This document shows, in pieces, positions 1 to 9,343 of a DNA stretch of 14,977 nt. Source of the DNA: Funneliformis mosseae (lineage: Eukaryota; Glomeromycota; Glomeromycetes; Glomerales; Glomeraceae); NCBI GenBank assembly GCA_910592005.1, contig CAJVPP010002402.1, positions 1 through 14,977 of the forward strand, written 5' to 3'. Position 1 is the first letter of the stretch; the number at the start of each line of letters is the position of its first letter. Position numbers and translations under genes: made by a program. The notes under the pieces were generated by a model that was not told the origin of the DNA, did not search any database, and saw only the letters and a program-made list of their open reading frames with translations.

Positions 1-1519
1 TTTATTTGGTTTTGATTCAAGCAAACAAGGTCAGGTACATTACATGACCGCAGTATTATACAGTCATATGATGTATTTGGTATGAAATAGCCAAAAGATG
101 ACATTCGGAAACTTTTGGTGGGGGTCTGTATATTAAAATTTAATGTTTAATACTAATAAAAATATATTAATATTAAAACTTTTATTTCTGATTTAGTTAA
201 AGAGTATACTGCTACTTAATTTATTATATATTTTAATTTTTAAAGTAATAAGAAGAAATAATATTTTAATTTTAATATTTTATAATAATAAATAATAATA
301 AAAAACATTTTTGATATTTTTTTTTATTTATTAAATAAATAAATTTAATTATATATTAATATTAATTAATTTTTATTTTAGATATCATTTATAAAAAAAA
401 TATTTATTTAAAATCTTTCGTTATATATGATTATTAAATATTATAAAATAATGGTAAAATACATAAATTGTCAAATTCAATTTTAAATTGAATTTATTTT
501 TTAAAATAATTATATTTTATCTATATAGTTTTTTTTGCATTGTAAATATGAAAAACTATAACTATTTTATAAATAATAAATTTAATAATTTAAATTATGA
601 TTAATAAATAAAAATGATAATACTTTTAAATAATTAGAAAAATAAATTGAAATATGATTAAAGTATATATAGAATAGAAGGTAAATATAGTTATAAATTT
701 ATATGTAGTTATTTTATACTATTTATAGAATTACTTTAGAAATAAGTACCATATCTTAGAAATTATTTAATGTAAAATAGCTTAAATTAAATTTAAAAAA
801 TCAACAAAAAATTAATAGTTTTAATTAATATAGATCCAAAAGATCTATTATTTAGATAAGAATTTATAAATTTTGTTTATTTAGTTTATAAATTCCTATT
901 ATTATATGAATTTATTAAATCTCATATTTAATATATTATTGTATATCAATAACAATTAAAAGATATTTAATAAATTGATTTAAAGTATTATCAAAATATA
1001 ACAAATAAAACATAATAAGTTAAGTTCTAATTAGCCTTTAAAAATATTAAAAAAATGTCTTTGTTAATTTCAGATTTATATGAAGAAAGAAAATGAAATA
1101 TAAATTATAGGATAAATGAAGCTGATAAATTATTAGATGAATTATTTTTCAAGAAAAAAGTTATAAATATCAATAAATTATAATTTTAAGAAATAACAAT
1201 TTTAACAATTAATACAATTAATCTATAATTTTATTTTTACTTAGAATCAATATTTTATATAATAAATATGATAAGTTTCATCAATAAACCATTGACAATT
1301 TTTACAGAAAGATTTTTAAAGTTAAATATCATTATTTATCAAAAAAATAATTAAATGGCTGATCATAATCAGAGGTATTATTTATTAAAAAATATATAAA
1401 ATGACATCTTAGACAGTTTATAATAAGGTTTTTTTAAGAAAAAATATATATATTACATATGTAAAATCTATTACGAGTATTGTAGTCTCATAATTATCAT
1501 ATTAATACTAATAATCATT
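1..1519. other. AT-rich gene-free region with a composition step near 135
   Basis: The first 135 bases have ordinary base composition. From there to the Tc1 element the sequence is nearly all A and T, with stops in every frame. No convincing open frame survives. A short stretch around 1070-1180 reads like degraded coding sequence on the plus strand (an acidic/basic patch with Leu-Leu-Asp-Glu-Leu), but I cannot assign a family. The region is either an AT-rich intergenic spacer or an old transposon eroded past recognition. Confidence 0.6.
1371..1420 (+). repeat. Dispersed repeat, copy A
   Basis: This segment shares with 6018-6085, in the same orientation, the block TATTATTTATT and then AAATGAC-TCT--GA--GTT, where the variable positions are transitions. 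Copy A carries the A/T state at most of these positions. The two copies flank the Tc1 and MULE remnants, so they may be ends of one larger element or two members of a dispersed family. Confidence 0.5.
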
Positions 1520-1521
1520 TA

Positions 1522-1548
1522 CAATTTTGGCGAAAAAAAATAACAATT
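1522..1548 (+). repeat. Left terminal inverted repeat of the Tc1 element
   Basis: This 27-nt end pairs with 2779-2806 on the opposite strand. Both begin CA, share TGGC at the same place, then an A-tract of 8-10 and end in ACAATT. Four differences are transitions and the A-tract lengths differ. Similarity may continue weakly to about 50 nt. Confidence 0.85.
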
Positions 1549-1604
1549 TTTTTTTTTTAGATTTTGGAGCAGATCATGCGAAATATCTAAACAAAAACAT
1601 AAAT

Positions 1605-1633
1605 TATGATGTAAACAAGTTGTTTACATCATA
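1605..1633. repeat. Perfect 14-bp palindrome inside the Tc1 element
   Basis: Arms of 14 bp (1605-1618 and 1620-1633) are separated by a single G, with core ATGATGTAAACAA and its complement. It lies upstream of the transposase helix-turn-helix region. Its role is unknown; it may be chance, or a subterminal hairpin. Confidence 0.6.
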
Positions 1634-1639
1634 TTTTAA

Positions 1640-2680
1640 TAAATATCTGCAGCTTGATAATCGTAAGCATCATATAATAGTTTTACTAAAAGAGTGCTAT
1701 CAATGTATTAAAGCTTTATAGAAAGATAGCGTTCGTAAAGTCGTAACCTTCAAAAAGCCACTGGATATCCATTAAAAACATTATACAGATGGGCCAAATA
1801 ACTCAAAGAAATGAACAACCTTAAGCAAAGAAGTCATCTAGAACGTCTAAAACATCTTTCTTTTTTTCAATATTACTATTTTAGTCAAATTGTAAAATCA
1901 CGCAAATGTGCATCAAGTAATAAAATAACTGAAAACCTAAAAAAAATACCCTGATCTTGATATTGCATCTCAGACAGTTAGAGAAAACCTTCAAGACCTT
2001 GGGTATAACGTATGTATTTCTCGTTCAGTTTCTTTTTTTACTCAGAATTCTATGAATTATCATATCACTTAAGCGAAAGCTTATCAAGAAGAATGTTAAA
2101 ATAATGTCATATTTTCTGATGAGTTGACATTTTAGATATTTTGTAATACGACGCTAGTTCATTACAAAGTTGGAAAAACAATGCCGAGACGAGTTGTGGT
2201 AAAACGCCCCTTTAAAGTCCATATGTGAGATACGTTTTATGCAAAGGGAATTTTTAGATTTTACATGTTTACAGAGAATATGAATGGGGAGCTTTACCAG
2301 AATATTATAACTGAAAATTTGTTTAAGCAAGCATCCCAAATCTTTTGAAACAGGTAGACATTTCAACAGATAATGATTCTAAGCATTGAGCTAAACTTAC
2401 GATCACTTTACTTCAGGATTGTTATTCTCGAGTTCTCAATTAGCTGTCTTCTTCTCCAGATCTTAATCTGATTGAGAATCTATAAGCAATAATAAAAAGA
2501 AATGTCAAGAAAAAGGTTAATATTATGGTCATTGAAAAAAATCGATTACACAGGAAATTTTTATGAGGTTAAAAAGGGAAGAATAGGAGGCAATCGATAT
2601 AAACTTATGTATTAATCTTGTAAGGCTATATCAGGGCGTATAGGAATGGTAGTAGAAAGCTAAGGTCACACAATAAATTT
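1640..2680 (+). pseudogene. Tc1-family DDE transposase, degenerate
   Basis: The pieces of a Tc1 transposase appear in order across shifted frames. An N-terminal helix-turn-helix (about 1755-1800) ends in LYRWAK. A second one (about 1960-2030) carries SQTVRENLQDLGY. The catalytic core follows: FSDE with the first Asp at 2118-2120, DNDSKH with the second Asp at 2369-2371, and SSPDLNLIENL with the Glu at 2474-2476. The tail near 2600-2680 resembles the usual C-terminal end with a GHT motif. Exactly 34 residues separate the second Asp from the Glu, the DD34E spacing of Tc1. In-frame stops lie at 2133, 2387, 2441 and 2483, and one base is missing just before the second Asp. It cannot make a working enzyme. 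The transposase would cut and paste the element at TA sites. Confidence 0.85.
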
Positions 2681-2778
2681 TTAGGATTTTTATATTTTTA
2701 TTATGTATATTTGGAGGGTTTAATTTTAAAATATTGGATTTTTTTAATAAAAGCTAGGTGAGATATTTGCCAATTTGT

Positions 2779-2806
2779 AATTGTCATTTTTTTTTTGCCA
2801 GAACTG
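2779..2806 (-). repeat. Right terminal inverted repeat of the Tc1 element
   Basis: This is the 28-nt partner of the repeat at 1522-1548, read on the minus strand from 2806 inward. It is followed by the TA target duplication at 2807-2808. Confidence 0.85.
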
Positions 2807-2808
2807 TA

Positions 2809-3131
2809 ATGATATAAAATTTAAATCATTAAATTATTACATAAAAAACTTTAATAAATTTTTATTTTTACTTTTAAATTATAACTAATCGAATTCACTT
2901 TTGAAAGTTCTGATACTAATATGACTAAACTTTTATTATAAATACATTCTTTTAGTGATGATATATTAAATTGTCCTTTATCTCCTTCATTATCATTAAA
3001 TTTACAAGTGAACGATACATAACTCTATAATTAAAAGACTTATTTATGTAAGTTTTTTAAAATTTTAATAATTGCTTTTAATATTTTAAAGTTTTTACAA
3101 GAATATAAATTTTGGTTTTTGTATACAGCAC
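2809..3131. other. AT-rich spacer between Tc1 and MULE
   Basis: This is AT-rich sequence between the right TA duplication of the Tc1 element and the first recognisable transposase residues of the MULE. It could contain the left part of the MULE or its upstream coding sequence, but I see no terminal repeat and no readable domain. Confidence 0.5.
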
Positions 3132-5717
3132 AAATTTATATCGAAGATGCTAATTTAATTTAATATGGTAAAGCCATTCTATATCTTCTGTCATATTCTA
3201 ATTTAATTGAAGGAATAAATTTTTCAAATTTTAAAATAACTATTCATTATTGTATTGAATTTGGATGCTTTAATAGATTTGTTGTTAGAAAAAAAAGTGT
3301 TAAAAGAATAGTAATAGTAATATTAGATTGAGATATATTGATTGTGAATATTCTGGTAAAATTAAAGATAATAGTAGAATTATGATTAAAAATAAAGGAT
3401 AAAAAAAATAAAGAGTTCTTAGTGTATTAACCTTTTTCAACCTTTAAATGTTAATTATATAAGAATTACAAAGTTCATTAATATATATAATCATAAATTT
3501 TTACTTAATAATTCCTTATTTACTTCTAAATTTCATAGTCTTTCTGAAGAAATTAAATTTGATATAGAACATTATGTTAAATATGACATTATAGATTTAT
3601 CTACCATTAGATCATTATTGAAACTAAAATTTCCAAATCAATTTATATTCTCATAAGATTTATTAAACTATATTCAAAAAATCAAAAGAGAATTTGAAAA
3701 TTCAAAAAACAATAGTGTTATACTTTTAAATGAGTTATTTATAATATAACAAGAAGATCTTTTATTTATGGTAATATTTCTAATTAATCCTTTAACATTT
3801 CATTTAAATAGAATTTTTTGGATAATGCCTGATCAATAAATGCTATACAACTGATATAATAATATTATTTTATATGATAATATAGCACTCATAAATTATT
3901 ATAAGTGGCCATAATCTTTATTTATTATTATTGATTATGATAATAAAACAAGATTACCTGCTTAAGCATTTGTATACGATGAAATTTTAAAGACATATCT
4001 TTGGATTTTACAGTATTTAAAAAGAACTTCTATTGAACTTAATGTAATCATTACTGATGTAGATCTAGCAATAATTTGTGTAATACAATAAGAATTACCT
4101 AATATTCATCATGTGTATTGTATATTTTATATTCATCAAAATTTACCTTATAGACTGAAAGGTATATTAGAAAAGGATTATTTGAAATTTGTTAGTGAAT
4201 TTTATAAGTCACAAAATTTTTTATCTGAAGAAAACTTTGAAGTAATTAGAATTATTTAAAAAATACTTATCATCAAACTGAAAATTATCTTCAAATACTT
4301 TTTATAAAAGTAAAGAATCTTGAGCTTCTTATTATACATTAAGGTTATTTAATATAGGTATATAATTTACTTAGCATATAGAAGGTCTTAACAGAATAAT
4401 ACATAGAGAAATAGATGCTAGTATGTCTCTAATAATTACATTTCATAAAATACTTGATAGACTTGAGATTAAAAATATGAATAAAAAGTAATTGAAATAT
4501 ATAGATTCATTTAATATACATAATATTATAATCTAATATTATTTATTTAGATTTTTAACATTTAAACATTTAAAAATACATTATTTTCAACATTTAATGA
4601 TTACAAATGTATTTATGAAATAAATTTACAATTAAATGAATAATTATTACCTTTCTTATGTATAAAACATCAAAAAATAAATATGCGAAACTTTAGTTTA
4701 TCATGCAAAGCTAGTTAAAAATGATGAAATTTCAAAATGAGTTATCATATCACTAAGAATTTACTTTAGAGAATCAAATTAATCCAGAATTAATCAATGA
4801 GAAAGATGATTCAACAATTGTAACATTTATAAAAGATCAGTATAAAAACAAAAAAATTTTTCTTAAAAATCTCTTACAAAAATTCAATGTTGATGATATT
4901 TGTGAAATTTTGGCAAGTTAAATTATTATTAGCTCAATCATCAAATTTTTGTCAATATGTAATAATTTTAAAAAATGGTTGGTATACATATATCTGTCTG
5001 TTATTAATTAATAATTTGCTGCTATTATTTTAAAGTGATGATAGAATCTAATTTCGCAAAATTTCAAATTAGTATAATTCCAAAAAGATGGTATAAAGAA
5101 CACTTACAATCAGATTTGATGAAAATTAATAATTTATTAGTTATTATGCTTGATAGTAGTAATATTAATAATGTTAGTAATTTTGAAAGAAATCAGCTAA
5201 TTGATATTGATTTTATACAAACAAATGCTATTTTTAATCAACATATTCAATTTATAGCTATTTAAAAATAAGTTCTTAAAAAAAGAATATGCGATTTTAA
5301 TAGGACTTTCTAGAAAAGCTTTCTAGTTGACAATAGAGGATGGCGATGGTGAATTAAAGAAATTTTTGAATAGATATATTAAAAAGAGAATAAGAATTCG
5401 TGAGGAGTAAGAATCTAATAGGAGATTAAGAAAATTGATAATGTAATAAATAAGGATGTAAGAAGCATAGAAATTGATGATAAGATTATTTTTGAATCTA
5501 ATAAGAGAATATATGCTACAGATGAAATTAATGATCCATTAGAACATATTGTAAAAGGTCGTCTAGCTAATAAAAGATTAAAATTTAGCATAGAAATTTT
5601 CAGTAAAAAAGTAATAATAATCTAGACAAGGAAAATGCTAATAGAAAGAAATATGTATGTAGTAAATGTAGTAAATGCAAAGAAATAGGACATAATTCGA
5701 GAACATGTAAGAAATAA
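3132..5717 (+). pseudogene. Mutator-like (MULE) transposase with FAR1-type N-terminus, degenerate
   Basis: Three coding blocks run left to right. (1) A FAR1/WRKY-GCM1-like DNA-binding start is near 3240-3400 (FNRFVVRKK, then CEYSGK). (2) The MULE DDE domain is at 3820-4480, with FWIMPDQ, then IIDYDNKTR (Asp at 3933), VIITDVDL (Asp at 4056), HHVYC and IHQNLPYRLKG, and HIEGLNRIIHREIDASMS (Glu at 4381). (3) The C-terminal part has the region before the SWIM finger near 4870-5020, the KFQISIIPKRWY segment at 5035-5120, and a zinc knuckle CSKCKEIGHNSRTC ending near 5708. The frame changes at least once between 4060 and 4320. Stops interrupt every block, and the expected SWIM Cys and His residues around 5000-5030 are not visible. 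Related proteins are annotated as FAR1-related-sequence-like in AM fungi. The gene is dead. Confidence 0.85.
5627..5717 (+). other. Zinc-knuckle tail of the MULE transposase
   Basis: The last readable block has the CCHC pattern of a zinc knuckle (Cys-x2-Cys, then Gly-His, then Cys) after an Asn-Arg-Lys-Lys-Tyr lead, and stops at TAA 5715-5717. Such knuckles are common at the C-terminus of MULE transposases and bind nucleic acid. It is well preserved compared with the SWIM region upstream. Confidence 0.75.
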
Positions 5718-5764
5718 TACATGTACAATAATAAAATGATAATATTAATGCTAAAAATATTTAT

Positions 5765-5827
5765 AACTCAAATTATTACTATAATTCAAGCCGACTGCCG
5801 GCTTGAATTACAGTAGTAATTTGAGTT
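5765..5827. repeat. Foldback 1, 29-bp arms
   Basis: The arms 5765-5793 and 5799-5827 match at 27 of 29 positions around a 5-nt loop (ACTGC). The left arm begins AACTCAAATTATTACT and ends in AAGCCG. It lies 48 bp after the MULE stop codon. It could form a strong hairpin in single-stranded DNA or RNA. It could be a miniature foldback element, part of the MULE 3' end, or a transcription-stopping structure. Confidence 0.85.
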
Positions 5828-6506
5828 CGGCTCCCTTCAGTCGCCATATACTTAATGATATTCATTATTATTCAATATAAAAAGTTATAATTTTACGTGA
5901 TACAATTATTTATCAGTAATTATCACATATTTTATCATGTGATATAAACGGGAGAAGTGAAGTAACGGGTGTGACGAATAAAATTTTCCTTTTTTTAATA
6001 TAGAAAATCTGTACATTCGGAGATATTATTTATTCAATAAATAAATTAATAAAAAATGACGTCTCGGATGGTTGAAGGCATAATTTATAAATAAAATATT
6101 ATTTATTAAAAAAAAAAATTAAATTAAATAAAATGACCGTTAAAAAATCCGCAATAAAAATTTCAAACGCCTTAACGTGTCGCGCTCAAATACTATATGG
6201 GAGGTTTATTAGGAATATGGGGCTCTGGGAACTTTTTAACAAAATTTTATTTTTTTATTGCATTTTAGTTTTTGATGTTATTAGATTAAAATGTAATAAG
6301 GTCAACCCTTATTTTTTTTTTAAAAAAAAAATTTTTCTGATAACCAATCTATTTGTATTTATACGTCTTTGAAATTATAAGTATTTAATTAAAATACAAT
6401 TTAAATACTGAATATAAAGAGACACATTTTTGGCATTAAAAAAAAGGGCGACTAGCTTTCGTGATTATGAAAATGTTTGCACTTCCAAATGCAGATTCTT
6501 TAAATA
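5828..6506. other. Non-coding AT-rich region with repeat copy B
   Basis: I see no supported gene here. The region contains repeat copy B (6018-6085) and several poly-A and poly-T runs. An open frame at 6133-6372 would give a 79-residue Phe/Lys-rich peptide made largely from homopolymer runs; I do not regard it as a gene. Confidence 0.5.
6018..6085 (+). repeat. Dispersed repeat, copy B
   Basis: This is the same-orientation partner of 1371-1420. It is the better-preserved copy, with AAATGACGTCTCGGATGGTT at its core followed by GAAGGCATAA. Where the copies differ, copy A mostly shows A or T. Confidence 0.5.
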
Positions 6507-6592
6507 ATAGTTATTGGGTAGGGGAGGATATTACATCACCTGAGATGCTTCGCATCTAAGTGATATAATATCCCCCCCTACCCAATAACTAT
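6507..6592. repeat. Foldback 2, 33-bp arms with nested hairpin
   Basis: The arms 6507-6539 and 6560-6592 agree at 31 of 33 positions. They start ATAGTTATTGGGTAGGGG and contain a G-run of about seven. The 20-nt middle holds a second perfect hairpin, AGATGC (6543-6548) and GCATCT (6552-6557), around TTC. It resembles a small MITE or a hairpin precursor. No clear target duplication is visible. Confidence 0.85.
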
Positions 6593-7519
6593 AATGTATG
6601 AGTTATTTCTGTATACAGCTGTCCTATTGAGTTATCCCATGCTAAGGACGAAAAACTATTCTTATTTTGCAGGTAATTTAGAATATCACTATGCAGGATC
6701 TTTGGAAATCTTCAATATTTTTAAATGATGAGGAAGTTGAAATAAATATTTTGAGAACGAAGTAAGCTTTTCCAACTAACGGAGAGATTTTAATTCCTTG
6801 GTGTTTATTTCATTGTAAGGTGAATAAATAGTAATATGCGGGATGTGCGGCCTCCAAGCTGTGTATGGTAATTCTGACAGTCTCTTAACTAGGGTAGTGC
6901 AGGTTCGTATCATACTTGTAAAAACTGAGAAACAACCGACTCCTCTCCCTTAGCGAATACTAAATTTAGTAAAAAAACAAAAACCTATTGTTTTACTTTC
7001 CAGTTTAGGACGAATGGTTCCATCACGACGGTTATGCTATCTGGAATTCATTGCGACCCCTATAACCAATTATATAACCAATTGACCACGAATCAGAAAT
7101 TTGTAGTTATGTTTTGTTCGAAAAAAATTTTTTATTTAATGTATCAACTTTCAAATTCGGTTCCAATTTTTAATTTGAATAATAAAATACAACCTAATCT
7201 TCATTATTTGATGAAAATTTTCTATTTGGTTTAACTTTTGTTCAGTAATTGACATTTACTGTATATCATTTAACGCTTGAGGTTAAACAAAAAAAAATAA
7301 AAAAAGAAAATAAAAAAATGTATAAAAACTATTATATTCATCAATCATTCAATCAGAAATTTTTCTTTAGCATAGGTCGTCGTTATTGAAAAAGGGGTTA
7401 CGATAATTGTTTGAATTTAGTACACTTTTAACACGTAAATAAACTAGGGTCTGGAGCATAAGTGTAACGAAAGGGACCAATTATGCATTCAAGCGTGCGG
7501 ACAGATGGATATTTTTCAT
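6593..7519. other. Intergenic region, no supported gene
   Basis: Nothing here can be assigned. A small frame from ATG 6691 encodes 25 residues (starts MQDLWKSS) after a TTTTGCAG that looks like a splice acceptor, so a lost exon is possible. The frame at 7034-7234 gives a 66-residue peptide with no domain. The segments 6841-6910 and 7445-7505 are richer in G+C than their surroundings. A tandem copy of TATAACCAATT lies near 7060-7083. Confidence 0.4.
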
Positions 7520-7700
7520 TAGGCCTGTTCTGATTGATCGTTCGGGTTTTTGATCAGACCAATCCAATCATGTGATCAAAATCAGAATTGAGTTGGGGAT
7601 TTCTGATCGCAAAAATTTCAACAAAAACCAATCAACCATTCGTTTTTGTTATGTGATCAAAAAAATCAAAAATCTGAACCATCAGAAATGAACAGGCTTA
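7520..7700. repeat. Foldback 3, hAT-like MITE
   Basis: About 181 bp long. The ends TAGGCCTGTTC (7520-7530) and GAACAGGCTTA (7690-7700) are inverted copies. After a small gap the pairing continues with TGAT-GTTC-G-TTTTTGAT in both arms. TA-G starts are typical of hAT elements, but the flanking 8-mers do not match, so the superfamily is uncertain. There is no coding capacity. Confidence 0.75.
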
Positions 7701-7936
7701 TTGTTTAGGAAACGCTATGGAGATGTAATTGTTTTATGTAATACGAACCCTGCAACGGGCTGGGTCCGGGTTCAAAGTACCAGCCATCATTTTGAGATAT
7801 ATTATATATATATTTTTTTTAAAACAAAAAGGAAATAAATGTCAATTCAATCAAACAAAGGAGTATTAAAATGTCAAGAAAAAAAAGCAGAAAAGGTGAA
7901 TCTTTGTTGTTTTTAATGAAATTATTGACACACGAG
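7701..7936. other. Short spacer between two hAT-like elements
   Basis: No gene is visible. A short G+C-rich hairpin (GGCTGG near 7759 with CCAGCC near 7781) encloses CCGGGTTCAAAGTA. This recalls a tRNA T-arm, but the rest of a tRNA is missing. Confidence 0.35.
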
Positions 7937-8092
7937 TAGGGATGGGGACGGTTCTATCGGTTCAATTTCGGTTCCTCTTCAGTTCTAGACTCATTAAATA
8001 AATTAAACAGTAAAAGCGTAAAGTTAAATTTATACTAATAAACAAATTCGGCCTATATTTTTTAATTTGATGACAATCCTATTTTGAGTCGA
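7937..8092 (+). repeat. Left long terminal inverted repeat
   Basis: This pairs with 9344-9551 on the other strand. It contains GGTTC boxes at 7950, 7959 and 7970 and a GTTC at 7982. Confidence 0.75.
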
Positions 8093-8253
8093 AGTATCAA
8101 CAACGGATAGTATTTTAGATCTTCGTGGATTGCATTTCAATAATTTTTTTTGGATTTATTTTCAATAAAAATTTGATATTTGTAAAATACAAAAAATATT
8201 ATTGAACATTATGTGTGCGTGTGCGTCTGTAAATAAAAATTACGGTGTATGTA

Positions 8254-8346
8254 TTATCCCCCGGCTAATTAGGAATAAGTAAAATTTTACTGCCCGACCG
8301 GCTGATTCCAAGTAAAATTTTACAATTCCAATTAGCCGGGGGATAA
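8254..8346. repeat. Foldback 4, built from three copies of one unit
   Basis: The arms TTATCCCCCGGCTAATT (from 8254) and its complement (ending 8346) are nearly perfect over 22-23 bp. The palindrome GTAAAATTTTAC occurs twice inside (8279-8290 and 8312-8323). The unit CCGGCT-ATT ... GTAAAATTTTAC is present twice on the plus strand and once on the minus strand. The structure is therefore both inverted and tandem. It lies inside the hAT-like element. Confidence 0.8.
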
Positions 8347-8564
8347 CCTGCCATTTACATAGTTAGAATTATCGAAATAAAGTAAGAAATCAATCTTATG
8401 AATTAAGTAACCTTCGACCTTTTCCCTTTCTTGTTGGTAGCCAGCTATTCTTAATTACATACTATATATTTTCAAAGGAATCATATGAACTCTCTTTTAT
8501 AAAGAAAAAATATGTTACAACAGCAAGTCTTCAGATACTAAATTATATTTTTATTTGAAGCTTT

Positions 8565-8738
8565 GTTACTCGGCGGTGAGTTACGAACATAGTAATCATA
8601 TGATCCGTAACGTAGCTTACCTCCCATATGATCAGTGGAATTTTGCTGAGCGGAGCTCATCAAATTCCACCAATCATATTGCTTATTGCGGAATACATGA
8701 CAGTGTCGCAGTTACGAGGTCACGTGGTGCCGAGTAAC
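8565..8738. repeat. Foldback 5, 174 bp imperfect palindrome
   Basis: The ends GTTACTCGGC (8565-8574) and GCCGAGTAAC (8729-8738) are perfect inverted copies. The centre GAGCGGAGCTC is palindromic, and on each side ATATGAT--GTGGAATTT is matched. The sequence between is partly matched. A frame of about 60 residues crosses the structure, but I regard it as a by-product. It is G+C-richer than the flanks, suggesting a younger insertion in the hAT-like element. Confidence 0.75.
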
Positions 8739-8910
8739 TGTTTTATCGGTTTTATTTAATTTAAACTTTTATTAGACTTATTTTATTTTTTTTTTTTTTA
8801 GCTTTATTAAACCCTTTTTTCCCATAAAAACAAATTATGTTTCTTTTCTTCTTTTACGCGTCTTTTTTTTCCCCCCCAAAAAAATTTTTTTTTCCTTTTG
8901 ATAATATAAA

Positions 8911-9078
8911 ATGACACAAAATATTTCATCCAAAGGTAATCAATTACCCTCCTATCAGCACTTGCGAAAGGTAGAGTTCCTCCAAACACAATTGTCTGCG
9001 TCACATGTACCCGATGAAGATCATACTATCATGAGACAAAGAAAAGATTCACAAACACAAGAAAGTGGCGATAGTTAA
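8911..9078 (+). CDS. Possible small protein or exon, 55 residues, unknown
   Basis: The frame runs from ATG 8911 to TAA 9076-9078. Its composition differs from the surrounding AT-rich junk: Gln, Ser, Asp and Lys are frequent, with VEFLQTQL in the middle and a hydrophilic tail ending QTQESGDS. It sits within the hAT-like element, after a long pyrimidine tract (about 8770-8900) that would suit a splice acceptor. It may be a last exon left over from a transposase or a captured host gene, or chance. I recognise no family and the call is weak. Confidence 0.25.
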   Translation: MTQNISSKGNQLPSYQHLRKVEFLQTQLSASHVPDEDHTIMRQRKDSQTQESGDS

Positions 9079-9147
9079 GAAATATTATAAAAATTTCAAT
9101 AAATAAATTAGTAATTAGTTATTAAACAATATTTAAATAATGTAACC

Positions 9148-9238
9148 TTATAGTAATTTACAATTTGACATAATAACAAAATAAATGATTGGTAACTATT
9201 GTACTAGCAAAAATCATCAAATAGTAAATTACCGATAA
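9148..9238. repeat. Foldback 6, about 20-bp arms
   Basis: The left arm starts TTATAGTAATTTACAATTTG (9148-9167) and the right arm is TCAAATAGTAAATTACCGATAA (9217-9238). They pair with about three mismatches around a 48-nt middle. It lies inside the hAT-like element, just inside its right end. Confidence 0.55.
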
Positions 9239-9343
9239 ATTATGCTTACATGTCAATCCGGAATGAATTTTTAATTGAAGAGTTGCAAATCATCCTTATG
9301 ATGAGATTACTAAGCAAAAATTAAATGAGATTCTCTCCAAGAG

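Larger units (their letters stand above)
1522..2806 (+). mobile_element. Tc1/mariner DNA transposon, full length, inactive
   Basis: The element is 1285 bp, a normal Tc1/mariner size. It is bounded by inverted repeats starting CAATTTTGGC at 1522 and, on the opposite strand, CAGTTCTGGC reading inward from 2806. A TA dinucleotide flanks both ends (1520-1521 and 2807-2808), which is the standard target duplication of this superfamily. The interior holds a broken DDE transposase reading left to right. Both ends are therefore visible and only the coding part is dead. Confidence 0.88.

Noticed and set aside
1527..1721. 64-residue open frame at the left end of the Tc1 element
   Set aside because: It begins with TTG inside the terminal repeat and includes the palindrome; no homology is visible apart from its position before the transposase helix-turn-helix.
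2154..2366. 70-residue frame on the minus strand
   Set aside because: It is antisense to the clearly recognisable Tc1 transposase core.
6133..6372. 79-residue Phe/Lys-rich frame
   Set aside because: Much of it is translated from poly-A and poly-T runs; no domain and no supporting signals.
6841..6915. tRNA-like stretch with GGTTCGTATC
   Set aside because: The T-arm does not pair properly and no acceptor or anticodon stem could be formed. A short inverted match TGCAGG-TTCGTAT at 7741-7753 is too short to call a repeat family.
7034..7234. 66-residue frame on the plus strand
   Set aside because: No recognisable motif; composition follows the AT background and a short tandem repeat.
8555..8737. 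60-residue frame
   Set aside because: It is fully explained by the 174-bp foldback it crosses.
8807..9004. 65-residue minus-strand frame
   Set aside because: It is made of the purine complement of the pyrimidine tract and is antisense to the better small frame at 8911-9078.
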